A stretch of DNA of 64,000 nt, taken from the NCBI RefSeq assembly GCF_023195895.1, contig NZ_JALPRK010000003.1, forward strand, positions 248,001 through 312,000, written 5' to 3'. Of this stretch, positions 17,788 to 25,927 are shown in pieces. The stretch comes from Paenibacillus mellifer. Lineage in GTDB: Bacteria; Bacillota; Bacilli; Paenibacillales; Paenibacillaceae. How positions within the stretch are numbered: the stretch's first letter is position 1; every line of letters begins with the position of its first letter. Under the pieces are notes generated by a model. The model saw only the letters and a program-made list of their open reading frames with translations, did not search any database and was not told the DNA's origin. Both the position numbers and the translations under genes were made by a program.

Positions 17788-18130
17788 CCTTTCTACCTTG
17801 CCCCCAGGGCATCACTTTCGGAGCTGTGATCTCCGTAGCCCCTTTTGCAATCAGCGCCTCATACCTCACGTAGACCTCCTCAGGAGTATCACATTCAAAG
17901 TTAATCTCAAATGATTGCCCTTTCCGCTCTTCTGCATAAGAAGGGTGATCATTTGTGTTAGCCGCCATTAAGAGTCCCGAAAAAATAGCCAGACGAACGC
18001 CATCATTCTCAAATTCCGTGTAATTCTCTTCGGTTACGATCACCTTGAACCCCAGGACATCGTGATAAGAGCTAGTTAATTTAGGAACATCCAGCGCCAA
18101 AATCGTAATCCCTTCTAATTTCACTCTCAT
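17771..18130 (-). CDS. VOC-family protein with a lost C terminus
   Basis: 119 residues. It opens with LEGITILALDVPKLTSSYHD and has GATEITAPKVMPWGQ. Family members normally continue with a FADPDGN strand carrying a metal ligand; here the sequence ends six residues later at an overlap with the convergent hydrolase gene. It was probably trimmed by a deletion and may be inactive. Its upstream region carries a 27-base element shared with the truncated WYL gene at 18861. Confidence 0.65.
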   Translation of the reverse strand: MRVKLEGITILALDVPKLTSSYHDVLGFKVIVTEENYTEFENDGVRLAIFSGLLMAANTNDHPSYAEERKGQSFEINFECDTPEEVYVRYEALIAKGATEITAPKVMPWGQGRKVNVNR

Positions 18131-18171
18131 TCCGAGCTCTCTCTCCTTATGGGTTCATTCCCAGGGATATA

Positions 18172-18198
18172 TCATCTCTCGATATCCCACATCCCATA
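18172..18198. repeat. 27-base upstream element, copy 1
   Basis: Matches the element at 19032-19058 in 23 of 27 positions, including GATATCC and ATCCCATA. It begins 42 bases upstream of the VOC start at 18130, a plausible operator position. Confidence 0.5.
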
Positions 18199-18317
18199 GG
18201 GCTTCATCCCCCTCTACCGAAGGCGAAGAATAGGAAGTAAAGAATAAACAAGGTATAGAGGAGAGTGAGGGTAATTATCACTTTGCGTTGTTTTCTCAAA
18301 TGCATGCCGCCACAGAA

Positions 18318-18358
18318 AAGCCTGCGGAGGGCAAGTGAAATATTCCCATCGCAGGCTT
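18318..18358 (-). terminator. Terminator of the VOC gene at 18366
   Basis: On the minus strand AAGCCTGCG pairs with CGCAGGCTT, followed by TTCTG, just after the VOC stop. The plus strand also has a T7 run after the stem. Confidence 0.6.
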
Positions 18359-18365
18359 GATTTTT

Positions 18366-18770
18366 TTAGGATCTGCCACTAAACCGTTTCATCGCATCCT
18401 CGGTCACCGGCTGAAAGAAGTTAAGCAAGTTGCCGTCGGGATCACGGAACAGCATCGAACGGTTCCCCCACGGTATCGTGGTTGGTTCCTTTACCCAATC
18501 CTCGACAACTGCCTTCAAGCGCACATATTCGGCTTCGACATCAGCGACGCGGAACTCCAGAATGACCGTACGGTTATGGGCTCCCAGGGCGGAATCAGCG
18601 CCGAATAGCTGCGTCGTCTGGGTATGGCCGATGGCAAGGGTGCATGAAGGCAAGGCAAATTCGGCAAATACCGGCGCGGGTCGCTCCGCCGACACCCCCG
18701 TAACGTTCTCATAGAGCTCGACGAGACGATCTACGTCGTCCGTAATCATACGTACCGAAGCGAAATTCAC
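18366..18770 (-). CDS. VOC-family protein
   Basis: 134 residues with MNFASVRMITDDVDRLVELY at the N terminus, VILEFRVADVEAEYVRLK opening the second half, and the complete ending SMLFRDPDGNLLNFFQP, which carries the usual acidic metal ligand. It resembles lactoylglutathione-lyase-like or bleomycin-resistance-like proteins; the ligand is unknown. A terminator follows at 18318-18358. The truncated WYL regulator gene lies upstream on the same strand and may once have controlled it. Confidence 0.85.
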   Translation of the reverse strand: MNFASVRMITDDVDRLVELYENVTGVSAERPAPVFAEFALPSCTLAIGHTQTTQLFGADSALGAHNRTVILEFRVADVEAEYVRLKAVVEDWVKEPTTIPWGNRSMLFRDPDGNLLNFFQPVTEDAMKRFSGRS

Positions 18771-18826
18771 AAGTCATCATCCTTCCTAATCTCTTTTTCC
18801 TGTACATTTACATATCCGATGATAAA

Positions 18827-18862
18827 AAACCGCTACTGACAACATCATGTCAGTAGCGGTTT
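18827..18862 (-). terminator. Terminator with the repeated 18-base core
   Basis: AAACCGCTACTGACA and TGTCAGTAGCGGTTT form a perfect 15-bp stem. The minus strand continues into T6, so it ends transcription from the WYL stump. The centre 18836-18853 equals that of the hairpin at 14500-14529. Confidence 0.75.
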
Positions 18863-18992
18863 AGAATTTTTTGGGCTTTCTCCCGAATCCGATCTCGCTG
18901 GTTTCAAATTGTGCCGCCAAATCCTCAGCACGTACCACTCGCCTGCCTTGCAACTCCAGCACGATGGCTAACAACCGATCTGTTTTGTTCAT
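18861..18992 (-). pseudogene. 43-residue HTH stump of a YafY/WYL regulator
   Basis: ATG 18992 opens with MNKTDRLLAIVLELQ and RAEDLAAQFETS, the standard beginning of YafY-type HTH-WYL repressors. The frame then changes character (IGFGRKPKKF) and stops after 43 codons, running straight into the terminator at 18827. The recognition helix and the whole WYL domain are missing. Full proteins are near 300 residues. Confidence 0.75.
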
Positions 18993-19031
18993 CGACTATT
19001 CCCTTGCCCCTTCACCGATTCCATGGGTACT

Positions 19032-19058
19032 TCATCTCCTGATATCCGATATCCCATA
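19032..19058. repeat. 27-base upstream element, copy 2
   Basis: Partner of 18172-18198, 23 of 27 bases identical. It begins 40 bases upstream of the truncated WYL start at 18992. Confidence 0.5.
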
Positions 19059-19289
19059 ATAGCCACACTATAAGATACTCGTCGCGCCTTTACGATCATA
19101 ACATTGGAGTAAAGTCCAAGGTCAATCCCCCTTACCATCATCCATATAGCAAAATGAAGGACGCCCCAGTTGGACGCCCTTCACAGATACTCACTAACCG
19201 TAACCAATATACACTCGTGACTGTACGTTAAACGGAAATGAATGATAAGCACAACGTTGAGTATGCTATCGGCTTTTATTCGAATTTAA

Positions 19290-19327
19290 ACGACGGAAGG
19301 TGGCTTTCAGGAAGCTAGGTCCGTCGT
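19290..19327 (-). terminator. Possible hairpin after the ABM gene
   Basis: ACGACGGA and TCCGTCGT pair around a 22-base loop that can fold further. There is no strong T run. The gap 19059-19289 otherwise shows nothing recognisable. Confidence 0.35.
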
Positions 19328-19359
19328 TGCCAATGTTTTGCCTCCTTCTCTATTCAATT

Positions 19360-19683
19360 TTACCGCGTTGGACGGAACGGCTGCAGGAGGCGAATCCCTT
19401 CCTCAATGGATCCCTCCATCATTTCCAAGAGCTGGGGTACCAGTTCCTGCATACGCGGGGCGTTTAGATGCCGATCCAGAGCATCCCGGTTTTCCCAGCG
19501 CTCGTAGATGATGAATGTGCCAGGCTGGCCCTCTACCTCGTGAGCCTCATAGTCAATGTTGCCCTGGTCGTTGCGCGACGGGGTGACAGCAGCAGTCATG
19601 AATGCCTTCATCTCGGCTTCTCTCCCTGCCTTAGCTCTCGCCTCCCAGAGTACGGTAACGTAACGGTTCTTCGTATCGTTCAT
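19360..19683 (-). CDS. Antibiotic-biosynthesis-monooxygenase (ABM) domain protein
   Basis: 107 residues, one ferredoxin-like ABM domain: YVTVLWEARAKAGREAEMKA, then SRNDQGNIDYEAHEVEGQPG and TFIIYERWENRDALDRHLNA. It resembles YgiN-type quinol monooxygenases, heme-independent oxygenases or stress proteins. TTTGGAGG precedes ATG 19683. The stump of an FAD enzyme lies just upstream on the same strand, so the pair may once have formed a two-gene oxygenase operon. Confidence 0.88.
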   Translation of the reverse strand: MNDTKNRYVTVLWEARAKAGREAEMKAFMTAAVTPSRNDQGNIDYEAHEVEGQPGTFIIYERWENRDALDRHLNAPRMQELVPQLLEMMEGSIEEGIRLLQPFRPTR

Positions 19684-19730
19684 GCTAATTCCTCCAAATT
19701 TATCAATAGTTATCGAATTCGGATACTGCT

Positions 19731-19883
19731 TTATCGAATAAAAGCGCCATTTCGTAATGATGAATCTGCACGTTCAAGAATGGTAACTGTACAACCAGAA
19801 CGAGACAACGCAAGCCCCATCATAAGACCACCTAAAGATCCACCAACAATAATGGCATGTTTAGACTGTCTTTGTGACATCAT
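19731..19883 (-). pseudogene. 50-residue N-terminal stump of an FAD-dependent monooxygenase
   Basis: From ATG 19883 the frame reads HAIIVGGSLGGLMMGLALSR and TVTILERADSSLRNGAF, a textbook FAD-binding start of aromatic-ring or flavoprotein monooxygenases, then hits TAA. The rest of the gene, over 300 codons, is absent. A C-terminal fragment of the same enzyme class lies at 39489-39797, but a shared origin cannot be shown from this sequence. Confidence 0.75.
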
Positions 19884-19895
19884 TTCGTTCTCCCG

Positions 19896-20747
19896 TTACT
19901 GCAACTTCATCTGGCTGCGGAGCATCCGGTCGAGCAGTTTGTCTGGGAGAATACGGATCAGTCGGGTCAGCAGTGCCGAATCACGACCGACTGTATAGCG
20001 GGTGCGCGGCTTATTTACGTGGATTGCCCGTGAAACCACTGCTGCCACCTTCTCAGGGCGGATACCGTCTGTTGCCCACGCTTCAGCCTGAGCCTTCACG
20101 GCGTCAAAAAGACGATCATGACGCCTATGCTGATCCGGCGTCATCAACTTGGCCAGCCGCTCCGCTGTCGCAATCCCTCGCTCCGATAGGCCCGTGCTGA
20201 CACCACCCGGTGTGATCATGATGACCTTGAGGCCAAACGAGGACATCTCCCTGCGGAGACTGTCATTGATGGCTTCCATCGCATACTTGGCCGCCGAATA
20301 AATTCCGAAACCAGGCATGGAGACCTTACCCCCAAGCGAACCGATATTAACCACGCGTCCGCCGCTGTTCAGCAAGGCCGGGGTAAGCGCCTGAATAACC
20401 GCGACTTGCCCAATCACGCTGACTTCGATCTGACGGCGAAACTCATCGAGGGGAACCATCTCAAGAGGTGCATTAACGGCGATGCCGGCATTGTTGACCA
20501 CTGCCCGCAAAGGGCGACCAAGCGGATCTTGCTCCACCCGTTCTGCCAGCGCCTTTAGTGTGTCGACCTGGGTAACATCAACGATCACCGGCTCGATATT
20601 TTTGCGTTTGATTTTGTTCGCGTCTTCCTGACGACGAACCCCAGCTAAAACATGAAATCCTTCGGCGGCGAGCTGCTCCGCGGTAGCCCTACCGATGCCG
20701 CTCGACGTTCCTGTAACAACGACCAATTCTTGAGTTTGGAATGACAT
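19896..20747 (-). CDS. SDR-family oxidoreductase under TetR control
   Basis: 283 residues. VVTGTSSGIGRATAEQLAAE at residues 10-29, NNAGIA near 90, IGSLGG with the catalytic serine, and YSAAK near 150. The VRRQED after strand 2 suggests NADP(H). It has GGAGGG before ATG 20747. Upstream lie three copies of the TetR palindrome ATAGCnnnGCTAT, with the tetR gene beyond, so expression is probably induced when that repressor releases. The substrate is unknown. Confidence 0.9.
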   Translation of the reverse strand: MSFQTQELVVVTGTSSGIGRATAEQLAAEGFHVLAGVRRQEDANKIKRKNIEPVIVDVTQVDTLKALAERVEQDPLGRPLRAVVNNAGIAVNAPLEMVPLDEFRRQIEVSVIGQVAVIQALTPALLNSGGRVVNIGSLGGKVSMPGFGIYSAAKYAMEAINDSLRREMSSFGLKVIMITPGGVSTGLSERGIATAERLAKLMTPDQHRRHDRLFDAVKAQAEAWATDGIRPEKVAAVVSRAIHVNKPRTRYTVGRDSALLTRLIRILPDKLLDRMLRSQMKLQ

Positions 20748-20785
20748 AGTAACCCTCCTAGGTTTGATAAGATACGGACCCCTCT

Positions 20786-20845
20786 ATAGCACTGCTATAC
20801 AGGGATTATAGCACCGCTATACACCAATGTCTATAGCGGTGCTAT
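20786..20845. promoter_or_regulatory. Three TetR operators upstream of the SDR gene
   Basis: ATAGCACTGCTAT at 20786-20798, ATAGCACCGCTAT at 20808-20820 and ATAGCGGTGCTAT at 20833-20845. A fourth copy sits in front of tetR itself at 21542. Spacing of 22 and 25 bases, about two helical turns, would let several dimers bind on one face. Confidence 0.85.
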
Positions 20846-20907
20846 ATCTTTATTTTTCGCACAAGCCGATGCCATGAGAAGTTATGCTCGCATCCACTTA
20901 ACATGAA

Positions 20908-20953
20908 AAAGATCGCCCTCCTCCTGAAGTTCCAGGTTGGATAGACGATCTTT
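20908..20953 (-). terminator. Terminator of the TetR gene
   Basis: On the minus strand AAAGATCG pairs with CGATCTTT, which is followed by TT. The loop is long and contains a smaller stem (CTG..CAG). Confidence 0.55.
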
Positions 20954-20980
20954 CTTATGCGTCCTTATTTTTTTGAAGCT

Positions 20981-21532
20981 TCACTTCAAAATGATCTGCA
21001 TTACGGTTTCTCGAATGAGCTCAACAACTTCGGGTTGGGGTGGAGGTACTTTGCGGGTTTGGGCCGTTACATACAACCAAGCGGCTGTATTGGCGGAAGC
21101 CCAGACTAGATCTGCCGCAGCCTGCGTTGACACAGCCAATTTGCCTTCGTCGGCAACTCTGCTAACATTTTGCACTAGTACTTGGTACGACTGATCTGCC
21201 GCCTCGATATGGGCGCCCTCGAGCAACCGCCCCATCATCGCCGCATAAATCCGAGGACGGGCAGCCGCAAAGCGGACATAGTCATCCCATCCTTGCCGAA
21301 GAGCCACCTCTGGAACGGTGGACTCCACAGCGGTAATCTTGCTTTCAAATAATTGCTTGAACGCTTCCACTATAGCTGCACTCAGGAGTCCATCGGCATT
21401 GCCAAAATGGTGATAGAGCGTAGGAGCGGAAACTTGCGCGATCGCAGTTACGGCTCGAGTCGAAAATTGGGCTCCGCCCTCCTCTTCGAGGACCTTTAGA
21501 GCAGCTGCTAATATTTTGTCATATGTGTTCAT
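20981..21532 (-). CDS. TetR-family repressor of the adjacent SDR gene
   Basis: 183 residues with the HTH FSTRAVTAIAQVSAPTLYHHF (residues about 23-43) and a helical effector domain. It lies upstream of and on the same strand as the SDR, with its own terminator between. One ATAGCAGTGCTAT palindrome overlaps its promoter region at 21542 and three more precede the SDR, so it is expected to repress both itself and the SDR. The inducer is unknown. Confidence 0.9.
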   Translation of the reverse strand: MNTYDKILAAALKVLEEEGGAQFSTRAVTAIAQVSAPTLYHHFGNADGLLSAAIVEAFKQLFESKITAVESTVPEVALRQGWDDYVRFAAARPRIYAAMMGRLLEGAHIEAADQSYQVLVQNVSRVADEGKLAVSTQAAADLVWASANTAAWLYVTAQTRKVPPPQPEVVELIRETVMQIILK

Positions 21533-21541
21533 AACTCGATT

Positions 21542-21554
21542 ATAGCAGTGCTAT
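21542..21554. promoter_or_regulatory. TetR autoregulatory operator
   Basis: ATAGCAGTGCTAT, symmetric apart from its centre, begins ten bases upstream of the tetR start. Confidence 0.8.
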
Positions 21555-21576
21555 ATGCAGGTGTCCATGACGAAGG

Positions 21577-22188
21577 TTATGTGCCTGCTCCTTTCATGAA
21601 GACACCGCCCTGATTTTTCAAATACCTGTCGAAGAAATCCAGCATATAGGCATTGATCACGGTGTTCGCTCTTTCGGGCGCCATCGTCCCTGTAATACCC
21701 AGCATTTTGAAAATGGGAGAAATGAACTGTACATCAGTAAAGTTTAGATGCTCCGCTTCCCGTCGCCGGCTTCGCTAAAGGTCTCTTCCCTATGTGCATC
21801 CACGAAATGAAAGGTTTGCGTGCCTACTTGATATTCACCTGTCGGCTCAGGGAGTTGAAATACAGGAAAAGCGTACATGAGCCCTGCGGTTCCGATCAGC
21901 ATGATCGCTATAGCGGTATAAGCCGAGCCCAACATGAACCGGGGGATTTTTGAGAAGCCATTTTTTGAAATAGCTGTAACTTGAAAGGACTAAATAAATG
22001 ATCGTTATGCCATATAGGAAAAATAGCTGAATTCTGTATCCTTCCACCGTCCCATGAATGATCAGGATCAGTGTGGCGACTCCACTTAAAGCGAATACTG
22101 GACTTCTTCGCCGTCCCTTTTTTAAGCCAACGGTTAACGCAAACAAGCCGAGGTTTGACAGCAGAAGCAACAGTTCAAACAATCTCAT
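21577..22188 (-). pseudogene. Decayed PAF-acetylhydrolase-like carboxylesterase
   Basis: From ATG 22188 (GGGGGAT upstream) the protein begins MRLFELLLLLSNLGLFALTV with membrane helices, as in the bacterial family with an N-terminal membrane part and a PAF-acetylhydrolase/dienelactone-hydrolase domain. A frameshift near the A6 run at about 21957-21963 moves the frame to LGSAYTAIAIMLIGTAG and TGEYQVGTQTFHFVDAHREE. The catalytic middle, about 250 residues, is missing; the C-terminal end (NFTDVQFISPIFKMLGITG, YMLDFFDRYLK) follows directly in a third frame, ending at 21577. At least two lesions. Confidence 0.7.
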
Positions 22189-22439
22189 CTCGATCCCCCT
22201 TTTCAAAATTCCGACTTCATTCCCTCCCATCTTATCCCGCCAGGCTGGCCTAAACCATCGATTTGCCTTACCTCGACCTAACAATTTTGTCATTCAATCT
22301 TGGGATACTTGTCGGATGATTTTGACAAATTAGGACGATCGTGCTAATCTTCGGGACGAGAAGTTTATACGGTATGAAATTGAACAGATGTGCGACTGCT
22401 TGAGCTCGCTGCTGGCACACTCGAATGAGGAGGAAGCCT

Positions 22440-23066
22440 ATGAATACAATAATCGCAGAAACAGACGGTAGACCGCGTTGTAGATGGTGCGACGCCGCCC
22501 CGGAATTTCTTGATTATCACGATACCGAATGGGGATTCCCGGTCGACGACGATCGCCGGTTGTTCGAGAAGATCAGCCTGGAAGGGTTCCAATCGGGCCT
22601 GAGTTGGCGGACGATTCTGGTGAAACGGGAGAACTTTCGTGCAGCATTCCATGATTTTGACTTTCACCGGATCGCGAGCTATACAGAGCGCGACCTAGAT
22701 CGTCTACTCGGGAATGAAGGCATCATCCGCCATCGCGGCAAGATCGAGGCGGTGATCAACAATGCACGGAGGGCGCAAGAGATGGTCAATCGGGAGGGCT
22801 CGTTGGCCGCCTTCTTCTGGAAGTACGAGCCGGACCGGAGTCAACTTGCGGAGCCGCAAACTGCATCCACTTCGGCGCTATCGATCGCGCTCTCGAAAGA
22901 GCTCAAAAAGCAAGGCTGGAAATTCGTCGGCCCGACGACGATGTACGCTTTCATGCAAGCGATGGGGTTGTTCAACGATCATGTTGAGGACTGCGTTATT
23001 AGGGCAGAGGTTGAGCTCGCGCGCCAGCAGTTCCAGCGTCCCCGGGCGGCAATTGGCAAACGTTAA
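22440..23066 (+). CDS. tag: DNA-3-methyladenine glycosylase I
   Basis: 208 residues from ATG 22440 behind GAGGAGG. It removes 3-methyladenine from alkylated DNA in base excision repair. Tag signatures: RCRWCDAAPEFLDYHDTEWG at residues 14-33 with the zinc-ligand Cys and His, GFQSGLSWRTILVKRENFR, NEGIIRHRGKIEAVINNA, and the C-terminal FVGPTTMYAFMQAMGLFNDH plus HVEDC. The gene is visibly GC-richer than the AT-rich genes that follow it. Confidence 0.93.
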   Translation: MNTIIAETDGRPRCRWCDAAPEFLDYHDTEWGFPVDDDRRLFEKISLEGFQSGLSWRTILVKRENFRAAFHDFDFHRIASYTERDLDRLLGNEGIIRHRGKIEAVINNARRAQEMVNREGSLAAFFWKYEPDRSQLAEPQTASTSALSIALSKELKKQGWKFVGPTTMYAFMQAMGLFNDHVEDCVIRAEVELARQQFQRPRAAIGKR

Positions 23067-23367
23067 GCGGCCGCTGACGCCCTTACCTTTTGTTGGCGAT
23101 CGACTAAGGGATTACGAACGAAGTCTGCTTTAGAAAGCAAAATAGATCGGGGGAATTAGTCCTGAGAATTTTACTAATTTAATAATCGAGCGAATTACAT
23201 TTGTATAGTGATGACCCTTCAATGTAGACTAAAGCTCCCTTATGCATGGGTTGGTCTAGGGACTTAGAATTTGAGTGTAATGTCAAAAATAAGCTTGCAT
23301 CAGAAGTCGCTCCTAAGTTTAAAACTGAATAAAGTCCAGCGTTGATCCTCGACTTTGATAAGAAAAA

Positions 23368-23392
23368 ACGCCCATCACATATCGATGGGCGT
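23368..23392 (-). terminator. Terminator of the secreted-protein gene
   Basis: ACGCCCATC and GATGGGCGT pair; the minus strand continues into T6. The rest of 23067-23495 shows no gene. Confidence 0.7.
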
Positions 23393-23495
23393 CAACGTCG
23401 TTAAGTATAATAAATCTATTAGCTAACTAACCTACTACCTAAAGCCTTCCCCAAAAAAACAAGTATGATTCCTCAATAAGATAAAAATCCAACTA

Positions 23496-24209
23496 TTAGG
23501 TTACCGGAAAATTGAATACGAAATTCCAACTCGAATGTGTACCGCGTTGTAATGTTGCCGTAATATTGATACCACAAGCATAAGCGAGACCATATTTCAG
23601 AACTGCATCCCAACCCCAATTTCTTACAAGTATCGTATCAGAATCAAATGCATTTAAGGTGTCTTGTTGATTAGTTACAGCCTTGCCTCCATTTGTATAA
23701 CCAGCACCACCATTTTGTGAAACTAAAATTCGTTTATTAGACACTGTTACAGAGCTGTCGAGTAGATCAAATCTATAATCAATTTTATCCATTCCAACAT
23801 AAGTAAAGCCATCCTTCGAATAAGAAGTATAATAAATAGTTGCATAGACCTTAAGTGATATACTGTCGTCAGTCTTATTTCCAGATTGCGTGTGGGTTGT
23901 TGCACTTATTACAGCTTCAGCTTTATATTGTGTGGCAGTTTCGTTGGTTTGAATTCGCATAAAGTCATCTAGCTTTTGTACTTTGATCTCTCCTACTTCA
24001 AGTTCGTAAACTTCTCCTGTTTCCAAGTTCTCTAGTTGTCCATTTGCATCAAGGATATTCTTTACCATAAATTCCTCATTATCATGATGGGACTGAACAA
24101 ATTGATAATTTTCATTATTACCAATTTGTTCAGCATTTGCAATCGAACCATAAGAAGTAACTAATAAGACGGAACTAAGAAAAAGAATCACTTTTTTTCT
24201 CAAAAACAT
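23496..24209 (-). CDS. Secreted hypothetical protein
   Basis: 237 residues, AT-rich gene. A clear signal peptide: basic start, hydrophobic VILFLSSVLLVTSYGS and an ANAEQ cleavage region near residue 27. The mature part is polar and beta-rich, with SISLKVYATIYYTSY and a C-terminal Gly/Asn-rich region; it has no recognisable catalytic motif. AGGAGG precedes ATG 24209. It is divergent from a lipoprotein gene. Not recognised; it could be a secreted stress or antimicrobial-type protein, but nothing shows this. Confidence 0.7.
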   Translation of the reverse strand: MFLRKKVILFLSSVLLVTSYGSIANAEQIGNNENYQFVQSHHDNEEFMVKNILDANGQLENLETGEVYELEVGEIKVQKLDDFMRIQTNETATQYKAEAVISATTHTQSGNKTDDSISLKVYATIYYTSYSKDGFTYVGMDKIDYRFDLLDSSVTVSNKRILVSQNGGAGYTNGGKAVTNQQDTLNAFDSDTILVRNWGWDAVLKYGLAYACGINITATLQRGTHSSWNFVFNFPVT

Positions 24210-24304
24210 GTAAACATCCTCCTTTTTAGGTTATAATTACAATGTTATTATATACTAATATTGAAAATATTGGTAGTAATAATTACAAAATTTAGGAGGT
24301 AATT

Positions 24305-24742
24305 ATGAAAATCAAATTTGGTCTTGTTTTATTAATTTTTATTTTTGTATTCGTTGGGTGTAATAGTAATCCTAAGCAGGAAACTGACAATAAAATAAGC
24401 AAGGAGATGATTTCTTTACAAGGACAAAGTGACCATTGGACGGCTAATTATACTATAAGAGAGACTGAAAAAAGTTCCGAAGCATCGAAATATTTGCTCC
24501 AATGTACTATTGAACCACGCAACTCTAAAGAATTGATTTTTGATGTCGCTTATAATATAGCTAGTCCCAGTAACGTTTCTCAACTAAGTGGAACTATAAC
24601 TTCTGAGACTGATAGTTACCTCAGTGATAAGGTCATTTCTCCTTCAATAGACACCAACTTCTTGCCAAGGAAAGGGGAGGATATCATCATTACAATTAAA
24701 TGGAATAAGAAGTTTGAAGAGAAAATTGTTCTCACACCTTAA
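24305..24742 (+). CDS. Putative lipoprotein of unknown function
   Basis: 145 residues. An N-terminal hydrophobic stretch ends in the lipobox FVGC with cysteine at residue 19, so it is likely to be lipid-anchored outside the membrane. The mature domain resembles a small beta-sandwich (YLLQCTIEPRNSKELIFDVA); no family recognised. AGGAGG lies before ATG 24305. It is divergent from the secreted protein and similarly AT-rich, so the two may have arrived together. Confidence 0.7.
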   Translation: MKIKFGLVLLIFIFVFVGCNSNPKQETDNKISKEMISLQGQSDHWTANYTIRETEKSSEASKYLLQCTIEPRNSKELIFDVAYNIASPSNVSQLSGTITSETDSYLSDKVISPSIDTNFLPRKGEDIIITIKWNKKFEEKIVLTP

Positions 24743-24828
24743 AAATTTTCGAGAAACAAGTTGCTAAGGAGCTTGATAAGATGTTGGAGAAACTCGATTA
24801 TAAAATCGAGCTATTTAATAACTTATAA
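24743..24828 (+). other. Short coding-like remnant after the lipoprotein gene
   Basis: One frame reads KIFEKQVAKELDKMLEKLDY and ends at TAA 24828. There is no ribosome site, and the sequence also contains a CTCGAT/ATCGAG hairpin. It may be a gene tail or chance. Confidence 0.2.
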
Positions 24829-24941
24829 GACTCTGAGAAGTTGCAATAGCACATGTATTTTCAGTCTCTTGCTCGCTTCGACAGAAAAACTTGCCGATAA
24901 TTGGGGTAAGGTTCTCCGTATCAACTATAGAGCGAAATCGA

Positions 24942-24961
24942 AGGCACCCGATTGGGTGCCT
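24942..24961. terminator. Isolated hairpin in a gene-poor stretch
   Basis: AGGCACCC and GGGTGCCT around GATT. It has no T run. The surrounding 24829-25245 holds open frames on both strands without ribosome sites or recognisable products; I see no supportable gene there. Confidence 0.35.
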
Positions 24962-25245
24962 CAGCTGGTTGAAACGGGTATTGGGAATGGTGAACTTACA
25001 CTAATGAAGGACATAACGCTCGGCTCACTAACGGAATCGACTTGTCCCTTTCTAGCATGTGCTTTTGCTTGTGTGGAGGTTAATGACATTTCAAACACTT
25101 CAAAGATTGTTTTTGGGATTCTCATTTCTTTAGACGAAAAAACAATTGCATTATTCATCGGCCTAATTGTTCAATAAGCCCGAATCACAGAAACAGCTGG
25201 CGTCATTTTTATCGATTTTGCAATCCAATAGGATCACTGAATAAA

Positions 25246-25290
25246 AAAAAGACAGTTAAGGCTACTCCATGTGCCCTAACTGTCTTTTTG
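25246..25290. terminator. Bidirectional terminator downstream of the CwlJ-like gene
   Basis: An 11-bp stem AAAGACAGTTA/TAACTGTCTTT with extra GG/CC pairs, flanked by A8 and T5, works on both strands. Confidence 0.8.
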
Positions 25291-25301
25291 CTAACTAATT
25301 T

Positions 25302-25745
25302 TTAAAACGTACTATATACACTTGCGCATTCTTCCGCAGTTGGTTCATAGAAACAATGTTTCTTCCATCGACCAACAAACGGCTGATTATACCAAGTTGG
25401 CGGACAGGGACCGGGGTTGTCATACGATCCTGGGCGGAAATACCACAGCGAGAATTTGGCTGGCCAACTCCGTTCTCCATTCACAACCCGTTGCGCCAGA
25501 CGGCGTTCTCTATCTCTTGCTTTCTGATAGTACATCCCATGTTGCAGCGCTTCGAATGCATGCGGCTGGTTAATCATTTGGGGAATGGTCCGGATTCCTG
25601 TGAAATCGGAACAATTCGCTCTGATTCGGTTAATGCCAACTGCTCCAACATGGAGCATGCCCATTTCGCCTTCGGCCTCCGCCTCGGCCCGAAGCAACCT
25701 TGCCAACATATCGATATCCTGTTGCCTGGATTTCACGACTGCCAT
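25302..25745 (-). CDS. Cell-wall hydrolase, SleB/CwlJ type
   Basis: 147 residues, one Hydrolase_2 domain: IDMLARLLRAEAEAEGEMGM with the catalytic glutamate, HVGAVGINRIRANC, then AKFSLWYFRPGSYDNPGPCP and FVGRWKKHCFYEP. CwlJ proteins degrade spore cortex peptidoglycan in germination and lack a signal peptide, as here. Length is that of CwlJ, not SleB. GAGGTGAG precedes ATG 25745. It ends at a strong terminator. No partner gene such as gerQ is adjacent. Confidence 0.88.
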   Translation of the reverse strand: MAVVKSRQQDIDMLARLLRAEAEAEGEMGMLHVGAVGINRIRANCSDFTGIRTIPQMINQPHAFEALQHGMYYQKARDRERRLAQRVVNGERSWPAKFSLWYFRPGSYDNPGPCPPTWYNQPFVGRWKKHCFYEPTAEECASVYSTF

Positions 25746-25927
25746 TTGCTCACCTCATTCGATTTCTAGACCCATCATATTTGAGGTGAAGCGGATGTGT
25801 GACTCTGGAAATCCTGGTTATTTCGTTTTTTGTGAAACAAGTCACAATTTGAATCATTATTACTGCTATCATTATTACCTAATAGATCCATCTCCTAAAG
25901 GGAGATTCCATAAAGGAGGATTTTTAT

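Noticed and set aside
24761..25177. A 138-codon plus-strand frame and an overlapping minus-strand frame
   Set aside because: No ribosome site, no recognisable motif, a strong hairpin inside and mutually exclusive readings.
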